Origin: an uncultured Pelagibacteraceae bacterium
GTDB lineage: Bacteria > Pseudomonadota > Alphaproteobacteria > Pelagibacterales > Pelagibacteraceae
Assembly: GCA_902589305.1 (NCBI GenBank)
Contig: CACISL010000005.1
Coordinates: forward strand, 1-61,850
DNA: 61,850 nucleotides
Direction: 5' to 3'
Below are positions 46,100 through 55,030 of this stretch, one piece after another; position 1 is the stretch's first letter; every line of letters begins with the position of its first letter. The notes under the pieces were generated by a model. It did not search any database, was not told where the DNA came from, and saw only the letters and a program-made list of their open reading frames with translations. The position numbers and the translations under genes are program-made.

Positions 46100-47155
46100 T
46101 CATGTTCTTATTCTATTTTTATCACTATCGAATAAATATAACTTATTTTTTGGTAAGTAAATTGTAATATTTTTATCTTTGATATTTTTAGAGCTTTTTA
46201 TTCTTATTTCTGTATCATTAAGACGAGTGTATATGATTTTCTCAGAACCCAAATTTTCAATAAGATCCACACTTGTATCGATTTCTATTTCACTATTTTT
46301 TTCTAATGAGATGTCCTCTGGTCTTATACCTATATAAAAGTCTTTATCAAAATAAGAGTTTTCAAATTTAATATCTTTCTTAAGTAATCTAAAAGTATTT
46401 TTATTTATAATATCTTGAGCTTTGATCTTTAAAATATTCATTTTAGGGTTTCCTATAAATTCAGCTACAAAAATATTTGTTGGATTATTGTAGATATCCT
46501 CTGGGCTACCAAATTGCTCAATTTTTCCATTATTCATAATTACAATTCTATCAGCTAAAGTCATAGCTTCAATTTGATCGTGAGTTACATAAACGATATT
46601 GCTTTTTAATTTTTTATGTAATTTAGATATTTCAACTCTCATTTCTGATCTTAGAGCCGCATCTAGGTTTGAAAGCGGCTCATCAAATAAAAATAATTTA
46701 GGATTTCTTGTAATTGCTCTGCCAATAGCAACTCTTTGTCTTTGTCCACCAGATAATTCCTTTGGTCTTCGATCTAAAAGTTCTTCAATTTTTAAGATTT
46801 TTGCGGCCTCAATTACTTTCTCTTTTATTTGATTTTTTGAAATTTTTTCAGTTTTTAAACCAAAAGAGATATTTTGAAAAACATTCATATGTGGGTATAA
46901 AGCGTAAGATTGAAAAACCATTGCGATTTTTCTTTTTGAAGGTAATAAATCATTAAGAAGATTATTTTCTAAGAGAATTTTTCCTCTATCTATTTTTTCT
47001 AATCCAGCTATCATTCTCAGAAGTGTAGATTTTCCGCAACCAGATGGACCTAACAAAACTATAAATTTTCCTTTTTCAACTTCTAGGTTAAATTTACTAA
47101 TTACATTGTTTTTGCCATAAGATTTATCTATATCTTCAAATTTTAAAAAAGCCAT
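46100..47155 (-). CDS. Sugar-type ABC transporter ATPase (MalK/UgpC/AglK family)
   Basis: A 351-residue ABC ATPase with all catalytic motifs intact: Walker A GPSGCGKS near residues 36-43, LSGGQRQRVAIGRA, Walker B LFLFDEPLSNLD, switch histidine in VTHDQIEAM, and a C-terminal regulatory domain with IGIRPEDISLE. Such ATPases often energise several sugar importers. It faces a binding-protein gene across 120 bases, and that operon has no ATPase of its own, so the two very likely work together. Confidence 0.92.
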   Translation of the reverse strand: MAFLKFEDIDKSYGKNNVISKFNLEVEKGKFIVLLGPSGCGKSTLLRMIAGLEKIDRGKILLENNLLNDLLPSKRKIAMVFQSYALYPHMNVFQNISFGLKTEKISKNQIKEKVIEAAKILKIEELLDRRPKELSGGQRQRVAIGRAITRNPKLFLFDEPLSNLDAALRSEMRVEISKLHKKLKSNIVYVTHDQIEAMTLADRIVIMNNGKIEQFGSPEDIYNNPTNIFVAEFIGNPKMNILKIKAQDIINKNTFRLLKKDIKFENSYFDKDFYIGIRPEDISLEKNSEIEIDTSVDLIENLGSEKIIYTRLNDTEIRIKSSKNIKDKNITIYLPKNKLYLFDSDKNRIRT

Positions 47156-47275
47156 AATTCAGAATTTTATTATTTTCTCAATATTTTCAAACCTCGTATG
47201 CATTTTAATCATAGAAGATTTCATTATCTTATTGTTAAACTTAAAACATTATTTAATTAATTAATAGGAGGAAAA

Positions 47276-48598
47276 ATGAGAAAAATTATAGCCTTCATTT
47301 TAGCTTTAACTTTTTTGACGTCTAATAGTTTTGCAGATATTACTTTTTGGACTACTGAAGTTCAACCGGCAAGAATGGAAAAACAAATGGAAATGGCTAA
47401 ATCATTTGAGTCCAAGACTGGAATTAAAGTTGAGGTAATACCGGTAGAGGAAAAAGACCTTGGATCAAGAGCTACTGCTGCTGCAGCTGCTGGAAATCTT
47501 CCAGATGTAATTTATCACACACTTCAATATGTGTTACCTTGGGCTGAGGCAGGCATACTAGATGTAAACGCTAACAACGAAGTTGTTAAAAGTTTAGGAA
47601 AAAATACTTTTGCTCCAGGAGCATTGAACATGGCAAAAAAGGGCGGAAAAATTGCTGCTGTACCAGTTGATGGATGGACACAAATGGTAGTGTATAGGAA
47701 AGACCTATTCAAACAAGCAGGTCTTGAACCACCGACAAGTTATGAAAATATTACAAAAGCTGTAAAAGTTCTTTCAAGCGGAGACATGTTTGGTTTTGTA
47801 GCTGCGACTAAAACCGACGAAAACTTTATGAGCCAAGTTCTTGAGCACGTTCTTTTAGCTAATGGAGTAAACATTGTTAAAAAGGGTGGAACAAAAAATC
47901 AAGGTAAAGCTCTTAAAAACTCTTTAGAGTTTTACAAAACAATAGCTAAGGCTAGCCCTCCGGGAGAGTTATTCTGGAAACAATCTAGAGAACTATACTT
48001 TGCTGGAAAAACGCCAATGATAATTTGGTCACCATTTATTATGGATGAATTAGCTGGTCTAAGGGACTCAGCTCCACCAACAATTAATAGTGATCCGACA
48101 TCACCTGAACTAGCATCTAAAACTGGTTTCATAACTAATTTTAGTGGACCTAATAACAAGAAGGGTGCTGCTTGGGCAGACGTGAGATATTTTGGTATTA
48201 CTGCTGACGCAGATACAGACGAAGCAAAAAAGTTTGTTGAGTATTCAATGGATGAAGGATACACAAGTACTTTGGCGATCGCTCCTGAAGGTAAATTTCC
48301 TGTAAGAAGAGGAAATTCTTCAGATCCTGCTGCGTTTACAAAAGCTTGGAGTAAATTACCAGTCGGTGTGGATAGAAAAAAACCATTAACCGAACTTTAT
48401 TCACCGGATGTAATAAATAATATTGTTGCTGGTTTAGATACTGCAAACAGATGGGGTGTAAAAGAAGGCGAGCTTTCTAGAGCATCAAAAATAATCAATG
48501 CTCAATTCTTGAATAGAATAACAAGAGAATACATTGATGATCAGATATCTGTTGATGAAGCGGTTAAAAAAATTAATGCTGAATTAGCAAAATTTTAG
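47276..48598 (+). CDS. Sugar-type ABC transporter periplasmic binding protein
   Basis: A 440-residue family 1 solute-binding protein with a signal peptide (about 1-20, cleavage near SFA-DI). The first strand reads ITFWTTEVQPARM and the EVIPVEEKDL segment and the AAAAAGNLPDVIYH segment are typical of the fold. It is preceded by a strong ribosome site (AGGAGG). The downstream glycosidase suggests an alpha-glucoside or a glycosylated compatible solute (glucosylglycerol, glucosylglycerate, mannosylglycerate, trehalose). The ligand cannot be read from the sequence. Confidence 0.88.
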   Translation: MRKIIAFILALTFLTSNSFADITFWTTEVQPARMEKQMEMAKSFESKTGIKVEVIPVEEKDLGSRATAAAAAGNLPDVIYHTLQYVLPWAEAGILDVNANNEVVKSLGKNTFAPGALNMAKKGGKIAAVPVDGWTQMVVYRKDLFKQAGLEPPTSYENITKAVKVLSSGDMFGFVAATKTDENFMSQVLEHVLLANGVNIVKKGGTKNQGKALKNSLEFYKTIAKASPPGELFWKQSRELYFAGKTPMIIWSPFIMDELAGLRDSAPPTINSDPTSPELASKTGFITNFSGPNNKKGAAWADVRYFGITADADTDEAKKFVEYSMDEGYTSTLAIAPEGKFPVRRGNSSDPAAFTKAWSKLPVGVDRKKPLTELYSPDVINNIVAGLDTANRWGVKEGELSRASKIINAQFLNRITREYIDDQISVDEAVKKINAELAKF

Positions 48599-48610
48599 CA
48601 AATATATTTC

Positions 48611-48645
48611 TTAAAAGCGGATAATAAGCTATTATCCGCTTTTAA
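48611..48645 (+). terminator. 15-bp hairpin between binding protein and permease genes
   Basis: Perfect arms TTAAAAGCGGATAAT and ATTATCCGCTTTTAA around a 5-base loop AAGCT. The 3' arm ends exactly one base before the permease ATG and has only a short T run, so it may act as an mRNA-stabilising or translation-limiting hairpin rather than a full terminator. Confidence 0.8.
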
Positions 48646-49905
48646 ATGAGTACCACATTATCAAAAATAGAAAAAAGGACTGCATACACACTTCTTTTAC
48701 CCGCTGTGTGCCTAGTCTTTGCAATTATTTTATTTCCAATTTTTGCAAATGTCTGGATTAGTTTTAAGGAAGTTGGACTTAAAGATATAAGAATTCCCGA
48801 GCCTAGGGCAAAAAAAATTGTAAAAAATATACAAGATAGCAATTCTGAATTAAAAATTATCTATAAATTAAGAAATAGTTCTTTAATCCAAGATATTAGA
48901 GAAGTTAGATTTTTAGACAAATTACCTAAAAATGTTGAACCGGTTAATTTGGATAAAAGATGTAAATTTAAGTCACAAAAAATTAAGTGTTTCTTTGGAA
49001 ATTGGGAAGCAGGTTATCGTGAAAATTTTGAAATTTTTGTAAAAGACGTAAATAACAATGCTATTAATAATAATGATATAAAATCTTATAATCCAAATTT
49101 AAATGGAAAATCAAATAATATCTTATTGACTACAGATTTTACTCTTAAAAATTTTAAAAAAGTTTTCATGAATAACAATTTTTTTGAGCTTTTAACGACG
49201 ACTTTCTACTTTACTTTTTTTGGAACACTTGGGGCTATTTTACTTGGCATATTTGCCGCCCAACTTGTAAATCAAAAATTTTACGGAAGAACTTTTATGC
49301 GAAGTATACTACTTTTTCCTTATGTGGGTCCCGTGGTTGCTTTGGCTTATACTTGGACTTTACTCTTAGATCCTAATAGCGGTACAATAAATTCTCTTCT
49401 AGTTCATTATGGAGTCATCGAAAAACCTATAAATTTACTTGGACAAAAGTATTTAATTATTAATATTTTAGGATTTGAGTTAAAACTTAGATTAGCATTA
49501 ACTACGGTTATATTTTTTGAGATTTGGAGATATTTCCCTTTAGCCTTTTTATTTATATTAGCTAGACTACAAGCCATTCCTAGGGATCTTTATGAGGCAG
49601 CTGATGTAGATGGTGCTGGGCCATTTAGAAAATTCTTTTATATTACTCTTCCACAAATTACAGCGATTTTATCAATATTATTCATGATTAGATTTATTTG
49701 GAACTTTAATAAATTTGAAGATATATTTTTGTTAACAGGCGGTGCTTCGGGTACTTTAACGTTACCAATAAGTGTGTATCAACAAGGATTTGCAATATCA
49801 AATATTGGCATGGGTTCAGCAGTTTCTATAGTAATCGTATTATTATTAATAACTTTTATGATTATTTATTTCAAATTAATTGGAAAAAAGGTAAATGAAA
49901 TTTAA
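48646..49905 (+). CDS. Sugar ABC transporter permease 1 with large periplasmic insertion (MalF-like)
   Basis: A 419-residue permease, longer than the usual 290-330. After the first membrane segment (about 14-36) comes a soluble insert of about 115 residues (45-162) with two cysteines (C106 and C115), then the five remaining segments and the coupling loop YEAADVDGAGPFRKFFYITL. MalF of enteric bacteria carries an analogous P2 domain that contacts the binding protein. The start codon directly follows a strong hairpin, and no ribosome site is obvious. Confidence 0.87.
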   Translation: MSTTLSKIEKRTAYTLLLPAVCLVFAIILFPIFANVWISFKEVGLKDIRIPEPRAKKIVKNIQDSNSELKIIYKLRNSSLIQDIREVRFLDKLPKNVEPVNLDKRCKFKSQKIKCFFGNWEAGYRENFEIFVKDVNNNAINNNDIKSYNPNLNGKSNNILLTTDFTLKNFKKVFMNNNFFELLTTTFYFTFFGTLGAILLGIFAAQLVNQKFYGRTFMRSILLFPYVGPVVALAYTWTLLLDPNSGTINSLLVHYGVIEKPINLLGQKYLIINILGFELKLRLALTTVIFFEIWRYFPLAFLFILARLQAIPRDLYEAADVDGAGPFRKFFYITLPQITAILSILFMIRFIWNFNKFEDIFLLTGGASGTLTLPISVYQQGFAISNIGMGSAVSIVIVLLLITFMIIYFKLIGKKVNEI

Positions 49906-51088
49906 ATCTTTGATAATAACTTTACTCGCATCATCAATTTTTCTTACAATTATACTTTGTATATGGAAAATATTGGCAACTTTGCAAGGTTTAAGTTTTA
50001 CAAATTTAAACTTTAATCTAAATCTATTATTATCACTCGGATTAGTTATAACTTTTATATTTATTGGAAAAAAGTTTAATCATATCTTAAAAATTTTTAT
50101 ATTATCCTTATCATTTACAATTTTATATACATTTTTAAATGAAAACTCCCCTATGTGGTTTTCAGTAGGTATTTTTTTACTAATTTTATTTTTTACAAAT
50201 AAATTGAAAAAATATGATTTAAAATATTTAAATCAGGATTTTATATCTGAAAAAATTGTGTTCGAGTTTTTATCTTTATTTGCAATAGTATTTTTTGCAC
50301 TAGTAATATTATTTCCATTTTACATAATGTTTGTTACAAGCTTAAAAACGCAAACAGCTTTATTAATTAATCCAATTGATTTAAGTATTGATTTTTCAAA
50401 AAATATTTTTGAGATATTAAAATCTTACTTTGTTATTTTTAAAACATATGATTTTGGTAGATATATTCTTACAAGCTCGTATGTATCAGTTGGAACTGTT
50501 TTAATAACCTTATTATTTGCTATCCCCGCAGCATACGCTGTTGCAAGATTAAATTTTTTTGGCAAGACCTTTCTTTCAACATCAATATTAATTATTTATA
50601 TGTTTCCAGCAATAGTATTAGTAATTCCTTTATACACTGTTTTTAGTCAACTAGGTTTGAGGAATTCTGTTGAAGGATTATTAATAGTTTACACAGCAAC
50701 CACTTTACCAGTTGCCATCTATATGCTTCAGGGATACTTTAAAAGCATTCCTAAAGAAATTGAAGAGGCGGGACTTATAGATGGACAAAATTGGTTTGGA
50801 ATAATTATTAAAATAATAATTCCTCTTAGTTTACCAGCTATCGCTTCAGTATCGTTATATGTTTTTATGATAGCTTGGAATGAATTTTTATTTTCTCTTA
50901 TGTTTTTGGATAATCCAAAAACATTCACATTATCTAGAGCAATAAATCATTTAACTGGTGATGCCGAAACACCACGGCAATATCTAATGGCTGGTTCTGT
51001 GGTAGTTACTTTACCAATACTTTTAATTTTTATATATTTTGAAAAATATTTAGTAAGCGGTTTAACAGCTGGAAGTGTTAAAGGATAA
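49895..51088 (+). CDS. Sugar ABC transporter permease 2 with N-terminal membrane extension (MalG/AglG-like)
   Basis: A 397-residue permease. The MalG-type core starts near residue 125 (FFALVILFPFYIMFVTSLKT) and has the coupling loop KEIEEAGLIDGQNWFGIIIK. Before it lie roughly 115 residues with about four extra hydrophobic segments. Alpha-glucoside permease AglG is also extended, so this may be the same branch. It overlaps permease 1 by eleven bases and shares a base with the glycosidase gene. Confidence 0.87.
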   Translation: MKFKSLIITLLASSIFLTIILCIWKILATLQGLSFTNLNFNLNLLLSLGLVITFIFIGKKFNHILKIFILSLSFTILYTFLNENSPMWFSVGIFLLILFFTNKLKKYDLKYLNQDFISEKIVFEFLSLFAIVFFALVILFPFYIMFVTSLKTQTALLINPIDLSIDFSKNIFEILKSYFVIFKTYDFGRYILTSSYVSVGTVLITLLFAIPAAYAVARLNFFGKTFLSTSILIIYMFPAIVLVIPLYTVFSQLGLRNSVEGLLIVYTATTLPVAIYMLQGYFKSIPKEIEEAGLIDGQNWFGIIIKIIIPLSLPAIASVSLYVFMIAWNEFLFSLMFLDNPKTFTLSRAINHLTGDAETPRQYLMAGSVVVTLPILLIFIYFEKYLVSGLTAGSVKG

Positions 51089-52350
51089 TGAATAGTACAA
51101 TTAAAGAAGCAAAGAAAACCCTAATAAATAATAGACGATCATATTATACTTTACCCACTAATACCAAACTTTATCCAGCCCAATGGAATTGGGACTCAGC
51201 TTTTATTGCATTAGGATATTCTAATTTCAATTTAGACTATTCATTTAAAGAACTTGAAACTTTGATTTCAGGACAATGGGATGACGGAATGATACCACAC
51301 ATTCTTTTCCATATTAAAGATTTAAATTATACTCCTAACTATAAAGCTTGGGATTGTGGTAAAAAAGTTTCCTCATCTGGAATAACTCAACCACCGATTT
51401 TGGCAAGTATTTTAAGGATAATTATTGAGAGACAAAAGTTTTCAAAAAAGGAAATAAAAAAATATCAGCCTTTGATTTTAAAGATTAAAAAATGTTTAAA
51501 ATGGTTTATTAAATATAGAGATCCGAAACGTACCGGTTTAATTTCTATACTTCACCCATGGGAAAGTGGTTATGATAATTCTCCTTTATGGGACAGTCCG
51601 ATGAGTAAGATCAAAACAGAACTAAATCTTAATTATAAGAGAAAGGATAATAAAATTGTCAACCATAGCCAAAGACCTTTAAAAATTGATTATGATAGAT
51701 ACGTAACTATTAAAAATAATTTAAAGGAAATGAATTATGATCCAAAAAAACTTTACTTCAAATCAAAATTTAATGTTGCAGATGTTGGATTTAATTCGAT
51801 TTTTCTAAAAGCTTTAAAAGATATGGATTTTTTACTTAGATGTATAGATAAAAGAAATTCTTCCATAAAAAAATATATTCTTTTAAACGAGAGTAAACTC
51901 GTAAAATTATTTAACTCAAAAAAAATGAAATTTAAGAATAAAGATATAAGAAATAATAGTTTAGTAACTATACCTTCAATAACTAATTTTTTTATGCTAT
52001 TTGCTGATTTAAATAATAATTCAATTAATAGATCATTAATAAAAAGTTTAAAAAAATATAATAAAAATAATAAATATCTTTTTCCTTCAATAAATTCTAA
52101 ACATAAATCATTCGAAGAAAAACGTTACTGGAGAGGGCCGGTATGGATTAATTGCAATTGGATTATTTATCAAGGTTTAAAAAATAAAGACAAGAAGTTC
52201 GCAGAAATAATAAGAAAAAAGACCTTAAATTTAGTCGAAAAAAAAAAATTTCGAGAATATTACAGTTGTAAATCAGGTTTAGGAATGGGTGCTAAAAATT
52301 TTTCTTGGACTGCTGCCTTATACCTAGATTTTAAACTTAATAGTTATTGA
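51088..52350 (+). CDS. GH63-type glycosidase, mannosylglycerate/glucosylglycerate hydrolase-like
   Basis: A 420-residue alpha/alpha-barrel glycosidase with no signal peptide, hence cytoplasmic. Motifs of the GH63 mannosylglycerate hydrolase group appear in order: YPAQWNWDSAFIALG (29-43), SGQWDDGMIPHI, HPWESGYDNSPLWD with the likely catalytic acid D163, YWRGPVWINCNWI, and FREYYSCKSGLG with the likely catalytic base E390 before FSWTAALYLD. It is coupled to the permease gene by TAATG, so it most likely cleaves the imported solute. Trehalose-type activity is a weaker alternative. Confidence 0.82.
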   Translation: MNSTIKEAKKTLINNRRSYYTLPTNTKLYPAQWNWDSAFIALGYSNFNLDYSFKELETLISGQWDDGMIPHILFHIKDLNYTPNYKAWDCGKKVSSSGITQPPILASILRIIIERQKFSKKEIKKYQPLILKIKKCLKWFIKYRDPKRTGLISILHPWESGYDNSPLWDSPMSKIKTELNLNYKRKDNKIVNHSQRPLKIDYDRYVTIKNNLKEMNYDPKKLYFKSKFNVADVGFNSIFLKALKDMDFLLRCIDKRNSSIKKYILLNESKLVKLFNSKKMKFKNKDIRNNSLVTIPSITNFFMLFADLNNNSINRSLIKSLKKYNKNNKYLFPSINSKHKSFEEKRYWRGPVWINCNWIIYQGLKNKDKKFAEIIRKKTLNLVEKKKFREYYSCKSGLGMGAKNFSWTAALYLDFKLNSY

Positions 52351-52381
52351 AATCTGATATATATCTCTAGATATCAAAAAA

Positions 52382-55030
52382 ATGGAATTTAAAAAATATA
52401 ATCACAGTAAAGAAGAAAAAAAAATCTCAGATTTTTGGATAAAAAAAAGCTTATTCAAACCAAAAAAGAACAAATCAAATAAAAAATTTTCTATAGTAAT
52501 TCCTCCACCTAATGTAACTGGCAGATTACATATGGGACATGCTTTAAACAATAGTCTCCAAGATGTTTTAGTTAGATTTAATAGAATGAAAGGCCTCGAA
52601 ACTCTGTGGCAACCAGGAACAGACCATGCTGGAATTGCAACACAAGCAGTTGTTGAAAATAACCTTTTAAAAGAAGGAATTAAAAAAAATGATTTAGGAA
52701 GAGAAAAATTTATTAAAAAAATATGGGATTGGAAAGAGGAATCTGGTGGAATAATTTTAGATCAACTCAAGAAATTAGGTTGTTCGTGTGATTGGTCAAG
52801 AACGAGGTTCACCATGGATAAGGATCTTTCTAAAGCTGTAATTAAAGTTTTTGTTGATCTTTATAACAATAAGCTGATTTACAAGGATAAAAAATTAGTT
52901 AATTGGGATACTAAACTTCAAACTGCTATTTCTGATTTGGAAGTAAACCAAAAAGATGTTCAATCTCAATTGTATTACATTGATTATACAATAGAGAACT
53001 CAGATCAAAAAATCACTATCGCAACCACCAGACCAGAAACAATGATGGGAGATACCGCGATTGCTGTAAATCCAAAGGATAAAAGATATGTTAATTTAGT
53101 TGGAAAAAATGTTCTTATTCCAATTGTTAATAGGACTGTCAAAATTATTTCTGACAATTACGCTGATCCAGAACAAGGTTCAGGAGCAGTAAAAATTACA
53201 CCAGCACATGATTTCAATGACTATGAGGTGGGCAAGAGAAATAAATTAGAAATAATAAATATTTTTGAAGAGAATGGTAAAATAAACAAAAATGGGATTA
53301 AAGAGTTTCATGGTTTAGACAGATTTGAAGCAAGAAAACTTATAATTAAAAAATTAAAGGACAAAGGTTCTCTTGTAAAAATCGAAAATATTAAAAATAA
53401 AGTTCCATATGGAGATAGATCAAACACTATAATCGAACCTCTTTTAACAGAGCAATGGTTTGTTGATGCCAAAAAATTATCCAAAAAACCAATTAAGATA
53501 GTTAAAGAGGGCAAAACTACTTTTTTTCCAAACAATTGGACAAAAACATTTTTTCAATGGATGAATGATATTGAGCCTTGGTGTATATCTCGGCAGATTT
53601 GGTGGGGACATAGAATACCTGCTTGGTATGATGAAAATAGAAATATTTTTGTAGCTGAAAGTGAAAAAGATGCAGTAAAACTAGCAAAGAAAAAAAATAA
53701 AAATAAACAATTTAAATTAAGACAGGAAACAGATGTTTTAGATACTTGGTTTTCATCAGCTCTATGGCCTTTTGCGACTCTTGGATGGCCAAACAAAACT
53801 GAGGAACTTAATAAATTTTATCCAACTTCAGTTCTCGTTACTGGTTTTGATATAATTTTCTTTTGGGTAGCAAGGATGTTGATGATGGGAAACTATTTTA
53901 GAAAAAATACACCTTTTCATAAAGTATATGTTCACGCCCTGGTAAGAGATGAAAAGGGGCAGAAAATGTCAAAGTCAAAAGGTAATGTGATCGATCCATT
54001 AGATTTAATTAATGAATATGGAGCAGATAGTTTAAGGTTTACTTTAATTTCGATGGCCTCTCCAGGACGAGATGTAAAATTATCAAAAGATAGAGTTACT
54101 GGAAATAGAAACTTTATAACAAAAATATGGAGCGCAAATAATTTTTTAAAACTTAATCATTGTAAATTAGATAAAAAGATAAATTTGACTTCAATTAAAC
54201 TTCCAATAAACCATTGGATTTACAACGAATTTATAAAAACACAAAATTTAATTACGAAAAACATTGAAATATTTAGGTTTGATGAAGCTGCTAGGTATGC
54301 ATATCAATTTGTTTGGCATTCTTATTGCGATTGGTATTTAGAGTTCTTAAAACCTATTTTTAGTTCAAAAAATAAAAGTGAAATTAAAGAAGCTAAAGCT
54401 TTCTCATCATTTATGATGGCAAATATTCTTAGAATTCTTCACCCTTTTATCCCTTTTTTCACAGAGAATTTGTGGTCTTTAAATGCTTATAAAAAGATTT
54501 TCAACAATTATTTAATCAATTCCAGTTGGCCAGATTTTAAGATAATTAACAAATTTAACAAAAATCAAAATAATATAAATGATTTAATTGAAATAATTTC
54601 TAACATTAGATCTACTAAAGCAGAGTTAAAAATTACGCCAAAATTATATTGTGATATATTTTTTGATGATAAATCAGGGAAATTAAAGAAATTGGTAAAT
54701 AGAAATATAAATTTGATAAAACAGGTTGGCAGAATAAATAATGTACTTACAACAAAGATAAGAGATAAAAATTCAATAGATATCTTAGTTCTTAAGGAAA
54801 AACTTTCATTAAATTTTAATGAGGATGTAAATTTAGGAACTCAAAAAGAGAGAATCTTACAAAAAATTGAGACAATTAATAAACAAATAACTAGTTTAAA
54901 TAATAAGCTAAAAAATAAGGCTTATGTGACAAATGCACCTAAAGAAATAGTACAAAATGATAAAAATTTAGTTAAAGAATTAACTATTGAAGATGGAAAA
55001 TTAAGAAGTATTGTATCTAGTATTAATTAA
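52382..55030 (+). CDS. valS: Valyl-tRNA synthetase
   Basis: Charges tRNA-Val. The 882-residue class I synthetase has PPPNVTGRLHMGHALN with HMGH at 50-53 (HIGH motif), an editing domain (TTRPETMMGDTAIAV), KMSKS at 528-532, and a C-terminal helical hairpin of the ValRS type (ETINKQITSLNNKLKNKAY). It abuts ilvD with no spacer (TAAATG). Confidence 0.98.
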   Translation: MEFKKYNHSKEEKKISDFWIKKSLFKPKKNKSNKKFSIVIPPPNVTGRLHMGHALNNSLQDVLVRFNRMKGLETLWQPGTDHAGIATQAVVENNLLKEGIKKNDLGREKFIKKIWDWKEESGGIILDQLKKLGCSCDWSRTRFTMDKDLSKAVIKVFVDLYNNKLIYKDKKLVNWDTKLQTAISDLEVNQKDVQSQLYYIDYTIENSDQKITIATTRPETMMGDTAIAVNPKDKRYVNLVGKNVLIPIVNRTVKIISDNYADPEQGSGAVKITPAHDFNDYEVGKRNKLEIINIFEENGKINKNGIKEFHGLDRFEARKLIIKKLKDKGSLVKIENIKNKVPYGDRSNTIIEPLLTEQWFVDAKKLSKKPIKIVKEGKTTFFPNNWTKTFFQWMNDIEPWCISRQIWWGHRIPAWYDENRNIFVAESEKDAVKLAKKKNKNKQFKLRQETDVLDTWFSSALWPFATLGWPNKTEELNKFYPTSVLVTGFDIIFFWVARMLMMGNYFRKNTPFHKVYVHALVRDEKGQKMSKSKGNVIDPLDLINEYGADSLRFTLISMASPGRDVKLSKDRVTGNRNFITKIWSANNFLKLNHCKLDKKINLTSIKLPINHWIYNEFIKTQNLITKNIEIFRFDEAARYAYQFVWHSYCDWYLEFLKPIFSSKNKSEIKEAKAFSSFMMANILRILHPFIPFFTENLWSLNAYKKIFNNYLINSSWPDFKIINKFNKNQNNINDLIEIISNIRSTKAELKITPKLYCDIFFDDKSGKLKKLVNRNINLIKQVGRINNVLTTKIRDKNSIDILVLKEKLSLNFNEDVNLGTQKERILQKIETINKQITSLNNKLKNKAYVTNAPKEIVQNDKNLVKELTIEDGKLRSIVSSIN

